DNA of 36,854 nucleotides from Bacteroidota bacterium. GTDB taxonomy: Bacteria > Bacteroidota > Bacteroidia > Chitinophagales > Saprospiraceae. A program made the translations under genes and the position numbers. The DNA lies in NCBI GenBank assembly GCA_024642705.1, contig JAHEAQ010000053.1, positions 1 to 36,854 on the forward strand, given 5' to 3'. Below, piece after piece: positions 24,858 to 32,599 of this stretch. The stretch's first letter is position 1. Every line of letters begins with the position of its first letter. The notes below the pieces were generated by a model. It ran no database searches. It was not told where the DNA came from and saw only the letters and a list, made by a program, of their open reading frames with translations.

Positions 24858-26990
24858 CTACATATGCTGATTTACATCCTTTTTTGAAACACTAATCCTT
24901 TTTCGATCTATATCTATATCAATTATTTTAACCTTAATTTCTTGATTGATTGATAATTCTTGGGCCGGATCAGAAATGAATTTATTTACAATTTGGGAAA
25001 TATGAAGCAATGCCGATTCTTTAATTCCAATGTCTAAAAAAGCTCCAAATTTTGTTAGGTTTGTAACTACACCAGTTAATATTTGACCCACAAAAAGATC
25101 TGAGATGGATTCAATACCTTCATCGAAATGAATAGCTTGAGCAGTAGATCTTGGATCCAAACCTGGTTTTTTCAATTCAGAAATAATGTCTTTTAGCGTG
25201 GGCATTCCGATTTTGTCATCTACGTAATCGGCTAAATTAATTTTATTTAATAATTCATCTTTTGCAACCAATTGAGTAATATCCAATTTGAGGTCTTTCA
25301 ATATTTTATTCACAATGGGATAGGATTCTGGGTGAACACCAGTATCGTCCAATGGATTTTTTCCATTTTTAATCCTTAGAAAACCTGCACATTGCTCAAA
25401 AGCTTTTGCACCAATTCTTGGTACTTTCATTAGGGTATCTATCTTTTCGAATTTTCCTTTTTCTTTGCGATAGTTCACTATATTCTCTGCAAGAACAGGG
25501 CCTAAACCAGACACATAACTCAACAGATGTTGACTGCCAGTATTAATATTTACTCCAACTTTATTTACGCAAGATTCAACAGTCAAAGCAAGGCTGTCCT
25601 TTAATTTTTTCTGGTTGACATCATGCTGATATTGACCCACACCAATAGATTTAGGATCGATCTTCACCAATTCTGCCAAAGGATCCATTAGTCTTCTGGC
25701 GATAGAAACCGCTCCTCTTACGGTTATGTCGTAATCAGGAAATTCATTTCTGCCTATTTCAGAAGCCGAATAAATGGAAGCACCATCTTCGTTGATCAGA
25801 AATAGTTCTATTTGTTTGTCTTTTAAAAAAGATTTTAACCATTTATAGGTTTCTTTTCCAGCTGTTCCATTTCCAATTGCTATAACTTCAATTTCAAACT
25901 TTGATAAAAGATCAGCTATGACTTTTTGGGCTTGATTTCCTTGATTTTGTGGAGGATGTGGATATATGTTCTCATGATGGATTAAGTCTCCAAATTCATC
26001 TATACAGACTGTTTTGCAACCTGATTTAAATCCAGGATCTATTCCCAGTATTCTTTTTGCACCTAAAGGAGGAGAAAGCAATAGTTCTTGTGCATTTCTT
26101 GCAAAAACACGAATTGCTTCTTCATCAGCTTTGTCTTTATATTCTTTTAATATTTCATTCCTAATAGAAGGAAGAATTAATCTTTTCAAAGCATCATCGA
26201 TAGCTTGCTCAATAAAAGGAACAGCCTCATTATTATATTTTATAAAAAATCGAGCGATTTTTTCAGAGACCAACTCTGAATCAATATCCACTTTTACTTT
26301 TAAAATACCCTCTGTTTCGCCTCTAAGAATGGCTAACAATCTGTGCGAAGGTGTTCGCGATAATTCACCTTTAAATTCAAAATAATCCCTAAATTTTTCA
26401 CCTTCACTTTCTTTATCTTTCAATAATTTTGCATACAAGACAGCTTGTTTATCAAAAATATTTCTCACAATATCTCTAACCGAAATGTTTTCACTTACCC
26501 ATTCAGCAATGATAAATTTTGCACCTTGAATTGCATCTTCCGCTGTTGGCACTTTTTTGTTTACGTACTTTCGAGCATTTGCAATTATATTACTAGTTTT
26601 TTGCGACAGAATTAAATTAGCCAATCCCTCTAATCCATTTTCTCTGGCTATACTAGCTTTGGTTTTAGTTTTACGTTTATATGGAAGGTAAAAATCTTCT
26701 AATTTTTTCTCGTCCCAGCAAGAATTAATATTCTTTCTAAGTTGATCTGTTAATTGGCCTTGTTCTTCAATGGAGGAGAGAATACTTTCACGCCTTTTAA
26801 TTAATTCCTGGACTTTTTTAAACTCAATCTGAATATTTGCAATTGAAACTTCATCCAGAGAATTGGTTTGCTCTTTCCTATATCTAGCAATAAAAGGAAT
26901 TGTTCCACCATCTTCGAAAAGTTCAATCACTTTTTTTACTATGTGTTCAGGAATTCCCGTTCTAGACGCAACTTTTTGGTTTAAAATCAT
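24858..26990 (-). CDS. tex: Tex-family RNA-binding protein (YhgF-like)
   Basis: 710 residues with the full Tex layout: N-terminal helical region with the SIANIQIEFKK segment, a YqgF/RuvX-like nuclease-fold domain containing GIDPGFKSGCK (about 320-330), tandem helix-hairpin-helix motifs (about 490-560, including VSGLGPVLAENIVNYRKEKG and VPRIGAKAFEQCAG), and a C-terminal S1 domain (about 632-705, beginning GQILTGVVTNLTKFGAFLDIG). Tex binds single-stranded nucleic acid and has been tied to transcription and toxin expression in other bacteria. Its precise job here is unknown. The gene follows the M28 gene after 156 bases, and its end lies 10 bases from crcB. Confidence 0.93.
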   Translation of the reverse strand: MILNQKVASRTGIPEHIVKKVIELFEDGGTIPFIARYRKEQTNSLDEVSIANIQIEFKKVQELIKRRESILSSIEEQGQLTDQLRKNINSCWDEKKLEDFYLPYKRKTKTKASIARENGLEGLANLILSQKTSNIIANARKYVNKKVPTAEDAIQGAKFIIAEWVSENISVRDIVRNIFDKQAVLYAKLLKDKESEGEKFRDYFEFKGELSRTPSHRLLAILRGETEGILKVKVDIDSELVSEKIARFFIKYNNEAVPFIEQAIDDALKRLILPSIRNEILKEYKDKADEEAIRVFARNAQELLLSPPLGAKRILGIDPGFKSGCKTVCIDEFGDLIHHENIYPHPPQNQGNQAQKVIADLLSKFEIEVIAIGNGTAGKETYKWLKSFLKDKQIELFLINEDGASIYSASEIGRNEFPDYDITVRGAVSIARRLMDPLAELVKIDPKSIGVGQYQHDVNQKKLKDSLALTVESCVNKVGVNINTGSQHLLSYVSGLGPVLAENIVNYRKEKGKFEKIDTLMKVPRIGAKAFEQCAGFLRIKNGKNPLDDTGVHPESYPIVNKILKDLKLDITQLVAKDELLNKINLADYVDDKIGMPTLKDIISELKKPGLDPRSTAQAIHFDEGIESISDLFVGQILTGVVTNLTKFGAFLDIGIKESALLHISQIVNKFISDPAQELSINQEIKVKIIDIDIDRKRISVSKKDVNQHM

Positions 26991-27146
26991 AAAGTTTTAA
27001 TAATTTTTCAATTACAGAGTTAGAAAGTACATTTATCGGAAATGCATATTAATTGATTCAACAATTTTGTTGCTTCCATAAATGAATAGAACGACATTTT
27101 AGAATGTCAAATTCTAACCATTATTGTTTCCAAGATAAATTGATTT

Positions 27147-28772
27147 TTAGGCTTTACCATTTGTGATGGTTAACCCATTTTCTTGATTAGCAACTTTCCA
27201 AGCTAAATGAAAAATATGTCGAGCCACATTTTCCATTTTATCGAAATTAATTTTGTCAACAGTATCCGAAGTCCTATGATAATCTTCATGGACACCATTA
27301 AAAAAGAATATCGATGGAATGCCTTTCTTGGCAAAATTATAATGATCTGATCTATAATAAAACCTATTCGGATCTTGTTCAGAGTTGTATGTATAATCTA
27401 AGGTTAATTGGGTATATTTTTGGTTCATTTCTTCATTCACTTTATGCAAATCTGTGCTTATTCTATCTGACCCAATCACATAAATATAATTTGGATTGTT
27501 TTCATATTTTTTGTCAACTCTTCCAACCATATCAATATTTATATCACAAATTGTTCTTTCTAAGGGAAAAACAGGAAAATTGGTATAGAATTCAGATCCA
27601 AGAAGTCCTTTTTCTTCTCCAGTAACCCATAAAAAGAGCATGCTTCTTCTAGGTCCTTGACCGATAGCTTTCGCCTTAGCAAAAGCTTCAGCTAATTCTA
27701 AAACTGTGGTTGTTCCTGATCCATTATCATCCGCACCGTTAAAAACATCATCTCCTTTCATACCGATGTGATCATAATGAGCTGAAACGATAATCATTTC
27801 ATCTTTTTTATCTGAACCTTCTATATATCCTAATATATTATTTCCAGCCAAGCTAAAACTTCCTATAGATTGGGTTAGTTTAAGATTGGTTTTCAATTTT
27901 ATGCTTTTTGATTTTCCTTTTGATGCAATTCTTTTTCTGACTTTTACTATTTTTTCTTGATTCTTGCCAATTAGATCTTTAGCAATATTGGTAGAAATAT
28001 AGATGCTATTGGCTACAAGAGGCTTATTTTTCTGTTGATCTCCCATGACTACAGAAGGCCCAAGTAGTTTTTTTCTATTTTCACCTAACATTTTCTGAAT
28101 ATCAGATGAAATAATTAAAACTGCTTGAACTCCTTTTTGATAGGCCAATTCTAATTTTTTTTGCGTTGAAATGCTCCAGTCAGAAGGCGTTTTATTTCCA
28201 CTAATGAAATAGTTCCCAAATGCATCTTCTGGTTCGCCTTCATTAATCATTATCACTTTGCCTTGCAAGTTTTTTTTCTTATAATCAGAATACTTTGGAT
28301 CATCAATTCCATATCCTAAAAAAACGACTTCATTGGTCTCAAGTGTACCCAAGTTTATATTTTGGTCTGGAAAGGAAAGAAAATCCCATAAATGTTTGTA
28401 TTTGTTTTCACCAACAAAGATCGAAATATCTTCCCAACTAATCCATTGGAAATCAACTTTTTGAAAATAGCTATCTCCCATTATTGGTTCTATACCCATT
28501 CTTTTCAATTCACCAGCTATATAAGCAGATGCTAGGTCATTACCAGGTTTGCCAGTTTCTCTGCCTTGAAATTCATCAGAAGCTATAATAGAAAGGTGTT
28601 TTTTCAAATCCTCTTTTGTGATACTCAACCCATTTGCATATGCTGGATCTTTATCATCAGAAACAGCTGAAATGCTTGAGTCTGGTATCGTCACATTAGA
28701 TACAAACTGTGCATGAATTCCTATATTACAACATATAAAAAGGAATAAGAATACCGATTTAAATTTTTTCAT
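27147..28772 (-). CDS. Exported M28-family aminopeptidase with a PA-like insert
   Basis: 541 residues with a signal peptide (1-21, cleavage after IHAQ region). The catalytic domain spans about 50-125 and 300-530. Zinc ligands and catalytic residues are visible: His332 (SAHYDHIG), Asp348 (NGADDNGSG), catalytic Glu386 and ligand Glu387 (TGEEKGLLG), Asp414 (NIDMVGR) and His499 (HEDYHRTSD). The region at about 145-275 looks like a protease-associated (PA) insert. It would release N-terminal amino acids from peptides outside the cytoplasm. It starts 16 bases after the rpiB stop, so the two belong to one operon. Confidence 0.9.
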   Translation of the reverse strand: MKKFKSVFLFLFICCNIGIHAQFVSNVTIPDSSISAVSDDKDPAYANGLSITKEDLKKHLSIIASDEFQGRETGKPGNDLASAYIAGELKRMGIEPIMGDSYFQKVDFQWISWEDISIFVGENKYKHLWDFLSFPDQNINLGTLETNEVVFLGYGIDDPKYSDYKKKNLQGKVIMINEGEPEDAFGNYFISGNKTPSDWSISTQKKLELAYQKGVQAVLIISSDIQKMLGENRKKLLGPSVVMGDQQKNKPLVANSIYISTNIAKDLIGKNQEKIVKVRKRIASKGKSKSIKLKTNLKLTQSIGSFSLAGNNILGYIEGSDKKDEMIIVSAHYDHIGMKGDDVFNGADDNGSGTTTVLELAEAFAKAKAIGQGPRRSMLFLWVTGEEKGLLGSEFYTNFPVFPLERTICDINIDMVGRVDKKYENNPNYIYVIGSDRISTDLHKVNEEMNQKYTQLTLDYTYNSEQDPNRFYYRSDHYNFAKKGIPSIFFFNGVHEDYHRTSDTVDKINFDKMENVARHIFHLAWKVANQENGLTITNGKA

Positions 28773-28788
28773 TAAAAGCTAATTGTCT

Positions 28789-29220
28789 TTAACAAATTGG
28801 AATTTTATTTACTCTTCTTTCGTGGCGACCTCCTTCAAAATTAGTCTCAAGAAAAGTTTTTACCATTTTTTTCGCCATATTAAGGCTTACAAATCTTGCA
28901 GGAATAGCTATTGCATTGGCATTATTATGTTGGCGTGCTAAGGCTGCTAATTCAACTTTCCAACATAATGCAGCCCTAATTTTCTGATGTTTGTTTGCAG
29001 TTATTGCTACACCATTGCCGCTTCCACAAATTAAAATTCCATAATCTGCTTTTCCTTCTTCAACAAATATCGACAATGGATGAATAAAATCTGCATAATC
29101 AACAGATGCTTCTGAATTTGTACCAAAATCTATTACCTCATGGCCTAATTTCTTTAACATTTTCGTTAAAGGTGCTTTATAAGTAAAACCCGCATGATCA
29201 CCACCAATTGCTATTTTCAT
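28789..29220 (-). CDS. rpiB: Ribose-5-phosphate isomerase B
   Basis: Interconverts ribose 5-phosphate and ribulose 5-phosphate in the pentose phosphate pathway. 143 residues, with GGDHAGF (6-12; Asp8, His9), DYADF (41-45), ICGSGNGVAI (64-73) with catalytic Cys65, NKHQKIRAALC (76-86), RQHNNANAIAIPAR (96-109) with His98, and the ending GGRHERRVNKI. All key residues are intact. It lies between the DUF2723 gene (8 bases upstream) and the M28 gene (16 bases downstream), so all three are read as one transcript, although the enzymes act in different compartments. Confidence 0.96.
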   Translation of the reverse strand: MKIAIGGDHAGFTYKAPLTKMLKKLGHEVIDFGTNSEASVDYADFIHPLSIFVEEGKADYGILICGSGNGVAITANKHQKIRAALCWKVELAALARQHNNANAIAIPARFVSLNMAKKMVKTFLETNFEGGRHERRVNKIPIC

Positions 29221-29228
29221 TTTTTACT

Positions 29229-32200
29229 TTAATTTCTTAAGCCTTCCAAACTCCAATTTCCTACCATCTTTTTCATTTCATCTGCGAAAGCGGGATCTTG
29301 CAATTTGTCAACTTCATTCAATATATTATTTGCAGCACGGAGTGCTAAAATATAATCTCTCCTAAAGCTTCCGTCTCTAATATCTTCATCAAGAGTATCA
29401 AAAAATGCTAATCTTTCAGAAGCAACACCTGCTAAAATTCTCATATGTTTTTTTGCTTTTTCTAATTCACCAGCAACATAATACATGTGAATTAAAGGAA
29501 AAACAGAATCATCATATGGGAAGTTAAAATTAGGAAATGCTTCAAAATATTTGTCAGCAAGGGCAACAGCTTTATTTTTATCAATAATCATGAATTGTTC
29601 TGCAGTTCTTAATATTGCCATTTGCATGGCTTGAATTTCGGCAGCATAACTTGTATTGATAAAAAATTCCTCTTTATCGAAATTTCCCCATTTCCATTTA
29701 TTCATTACGTTGTCATAGACTTTGTCCACATTCACACGACCACTTCCATAGATGCCTAAATCTTGCTGAGATTGAGTTTTGTATGGTACCACTCTTAATG
29801 CCAAACCTTCCATTTGGGTATAATCATTTACCCCCATCAACTTATCATTCTTACATGTAACAGCAAAATAAATTGGTCTATCCCAAATATTTGAGGCAAT
29901 TACATCCAAAATAGCGATTTCATCTTTCCTCAGATAAGTTGAACTCTTTGGGAAAGAAAATGGAATTACAGGTTGAATTTCTGAAGTATCATATTGATAA
30001 CCCATATCTAATCTTGCCACTGCTTCTCTATTCGTAGGAATCACCAATTGCTTGGATGGGATATAGCCTTTAATTCTTGGGTTTGCACCCTGCGGTCTTG
30101 CATCACTTCCCATTAATTTTAAAGCAGAATTTAAATTCATCGCTGTATTATTATCAGGCGGATAAAAGAACAATTGATTTCTTTGAGATCCCCTATAGGC
30201 ATCTTCAGAAATGGTCAATTTTAAAGCTTCAGAATCATTGACTTTAGAGGTTAATTTATTAATATACCAATCTACTGCTATCAAACTCAGATTGACAACT
30301 CTCACATCAGTCCTTATTTCTTCAACCTCTTGGGCGTACCATAACGGATAAGTATCATTGTCCCCATATGTAAATACAATTGCATTTTGATCTAGAGAAT
30401 TCAAAAAGTTGGATGCGTAATCTCTGGATGCATATTGATCTTTTCTGCTCATGTCATCAAAATTCTCAGAACCCATTAATAATGGAGCAACAAGAACTAA
30501 TAAACCTGCAATACCCACTGAAATTTTATCATTTACTTTGAACTTTAACAGTCCTGCAAATAAGGAATTAACTGCTAATCCTATCCAGATACAATAGGTA
30601 AAAATTGACCCAACAAGTACATAATCTCTTTCTCTTGGTTCATTTGGAGGCTGATTAGAATAGATAATAATTCCTAATCCTGTCACTAAAAATAACATCA
30701 TGAGAGCCATGAATTCTTTTGGTCTCTTTTTTAAATGGAACAACAAACCTATTAATCCGAAAATAAATGGCAACATATAATAATTATTGTTGGCTTTATT
30801 TTGCATGCTTTTTGGTAAGTCACTCATGCTATAAGTAAGCTTTCTTTTATCAACAAATCCTATGCCTGAAACCCAATGTCCACTGCTTTTATCCCATGGA
30901 TAATATCCTTGTTCTCCATTTTGGCGACCTGCAAAATTCCACATGAAATATCTTCCATACATCCATCCAATCTGGTATTTGAACAAAAACTTAAGATTGT
31001 AACCCATTCCTGGTACATCTTTATCATTTCCCCACCATTGTCTATGAAGTTCCGGTCTCCCTGGATCAGAATGTCCAATTCTCGGAAACAATATTTTATC
31101 TTTAGAATTATATTCGTAAGTGTATTTTTCGTCGACATACTCATATTTATCTCCAACTCTGCCATATCTCGGTTCGCTATCCACTGAAACAGGTTGAGCG
31201 TCAAAATGTGGACCATACAATAAAGCTCTTTCTCCATATTGCTCTCTATTCAAGTAAGGGAGTAGTCTTACAGCATCACTTGGTACGTTCATGTTAACAG
31301 GTGTGTCTGCATTTGCTCTAATAACAATTACTCCAATAGTAGAAAACCCAATGGTTATGAGGGTTAACGCCACCAAACTCATTTGTAAAAGATACTTATT
31401 TTTCGAATGAGCATATTTTAATGCAAAGAATATCAAAGCACTAAGTAAAATGACAGTTATGACTAGACCTGAATGGAATGGTAGACCAATTCCATTTACA
31501 GCGAAAATTTCAAAATTTTTCCAAAGGGTCGGAATACCAACAATAATTAATTTTTGAATGATTCCAACACCAATAAGGCCTCCGATGATCGCTAATATCC
31601 CTCCAATTATAGTGTGTTTCTCATATTTTTTAAAATAATACAACATTGCTATTGCAGGTAAAGTAAGGATACTTAATAAATGTACTCCTGTAGAAAGTCC
31701 AATTGCGTATAGCGTAAATAACAACCATCGATCGGCTTTTTGCGAATCTTCAAGAGCATACCATTTTACAGCAGTCCAAAATGACAATGCAGTAAAAAAA
31801 GTGGACATTGCATATACTTCACCTTCTACAGCTGAAAACCAAATTGAAGTGGCAAAAGTAGTTGCTAATCCAGCTACCAAACCTGAAATTGCATTAGAAT
31901 ATTTTGCCATTCCTTCTAATTCACCATTTCTACCAACAAAGGCTAATTTCCCAAATATCATTGTTATCCAAGCCACAAACATGGCAACAAATGCTGTTGC
32001 TATTCCTGACATCATATTAACTGCGAATGCAATATCAGATAATTCATTTGAGAATATTTGACCCAAAAAAGCAAATAATCTTCCTACAATCATAAACATC
32101 GGCGCCCCAGGTGGGTGAACAACTTGTAACTTATACGCGCCAAGAATAAATTCTCCACAATCCCATAAACTTCCTGTTCTTTCTGCAGAGAAAAAATACA

Positions 32201-32264
32201 CTAAACTTGCAATGGCAAAAACTGTCCATCCGACAATATTTATCAGTTTTTTATTTGTCAACAT
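29229..32264 (-). CDS. DUF2723 / TMEM260-like membrane glycosyltransferase
   Basis: 1011 residues. The first about 620 form a multi-pass GT-C-like membrane region with about ten or more helices. Near the first loop is the family signature GSLWDCGEF (31-39), with an acidic pair Asp35 and Glu38, followed by HPPGAP (50-55). The rest is a soluble extracytoplasmic domain starting near DDMSRKDQYASRDYA and ending in a helical TPR-like part (about 880-1000). The human relative TMEM260 is a protein O-mannosyltransferase; bacterial members are often inferred to glycosylate exported proteins. The exact donor and acceptor here are unknown. It is first gene of the operon with rpiB and the M28 peptidase. 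Confidence 0.88.
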   Translation of the reverse strand: MLTNKKLINIVGWTVFAIASLVYFFSAERTGSLWDCGEFILGAYKLQVVHPPGAPMFMIVGRLFAFLGQIFSNELSDIAFAVNMMSGIATAFVAMFVAWITMIFGKLAFVGRNGELEGMAKYSNAISGLVAGLATTFATSIWFSAVEGEVYAMSTFFTALSFWTAVKWYALEDSQKADRWLLFTLYAIGLSTGVHLLSILTLPAIAMLYYFKKYEKHTIIGGILAIIGGLIGVGIIQKLIIVGIPTLWKNFEIFAVNGIGLPFHSGLVITVILLSALIFFALKYAHSKNKYLLQMSLVALTLITIGFSTIGVIVIRANADTPVNMNVPSDAVRLLPYLNREQYGERALLYGPHFDAQPVSVDSEPRYGRVGDKYEYVDEKYTYEYNSKDKILFPRIGHSDPGRPELHRQWWGNDKDVPGMGYNLKFLFKYQIGWMYGRYFMWNFAGRQNGEQGYYPWDKSSGHWVSGIGFVDKRKLTYSMSDLPKSMQNKANNNYYMLPFIFGLIGLLFHLKKRPKEFMALMMLFLVTGLGIIIYSNQPPNEPRERDYVLVGSIFTYCIWIGLAVNSLFAGLLKFKVNDKISVGIAGLLVLVAPLLMGSENFDDMSRKDQYASRDYASNFLNSLDQNAIVFTYGDNDTYPLWYAQEVEEIRTDVRVVNLSLIAVDWYINKLTSKVNDSEALKLTISEDAYRGSQRNQLFFYPPDNNTAMNLNSALKLMGSDARPQGANPRIKGYIPSKQLVIPTNREAVARLDMGYQYDTSEIQPVIPFSFPKSSTYLRKDEIAILDVIASNIWDRPIYFAVTCKNDKLMGVNDYTQMEGLALRVVPYKTQSQQDLGIYGSGRVNVDKVYDNVMNKWKWGNFDKEEFFINTSYAAEIQAMQMAILRTAEQFMIIDKNKAVALADKYFEAFPNFNFPYDDSVFPLIHMYYVAGELEKAKKHMRILAGVASERLAFFDTLDEDIRDGSFRRDYILALRAANNILNEVDKLQDPAFADEMKKMVGNWSLEGLRN

Positions 32265-32354
32265 ATGAGGCCTATTCTTTGAAATTCAATTGAATGAAAT
32301 TTAGATTTAATTTGGATAAACTCATTTTTGTTTATCAAATTACGCAATGAACTA

Positions 32355-32362
32355 CAAAAGTA
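32355..32362 (-). promoter_or_regulatory. Possible -7 promoter element for the DUF2723-rpiB-M28 operon
   Basis: On the minus strand this reads TACTTTTG, an exact match to TAnnTTTG, with a predicted leader of about 85 bases before the ATG. No TTG -33 box is at the usual distance. Confidence 0.35.
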
Positions 32363-32565
32363 ATAAAAATGATAAGATTAGCATTTTTTCTTATGTGTAA
32401 TATTGATCTCATCTTACTTAAGTAACATAAAATATTTGTGAATTATAGAATTGAACGATTATTTCAATTATTTTATGATATGTAGAAAGGGCATATTATT
32501 TATGAAAATCACTTTTATATTCAAGATTTGTATTTTGCATTTTCATTTTTTTCGTGGTATTAAAT

Positions 32566-32592
32566 AAAAAAAGCCACAAATTGTGGCTTTTT
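32566..32592 (-). terminator. Rho-independent terminator after clpB
   Basis: GCCACA at 32573-32578 pairs with TGTGGC at 32582-32587 around a 3-base loop, flanked by an A-tract (32566-32572) and a T-tract (32588-32592). It starts 8 bases after the clpB stop. Read on the minus strand, the hairpin ends in seven T. The symmetry lets it work on both strands. Confidence 0.8.
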
Positions 32593-32599
32593 AAAATTT

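Larger units (their letters stand above)
32265..32599. other. Intergenic region between clpB and the DUF2723 gene
   Basis: About 335 bases, AT-rich, between two minus-strand genes. It holds the clpB terminator (32566-32592) and the DUF2723 promoter element (32355-32362). A 21-codon plus-strand frame (ATG at 32502) runs up to the terminator but has no support as a gene. I see no tRNA, sRNA-like fold or repeat besides these. Confidence 0.5.

Noticed and set aside
24845-24886. A-tract/T-tract pairing between the ends of crcB and tex as a bidirectional terminator
   Set aside because: The pairing is mostly A-T with a bulge and a loop of over 20 bases, so predicted stability is low.
32502-32567. 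A 21-codon plus-strand frame ending at the clpB terminator
   Set aside because: Short, AT-driven, no promoter element and no recognisable product; it opposes both flanking genes' orientation.
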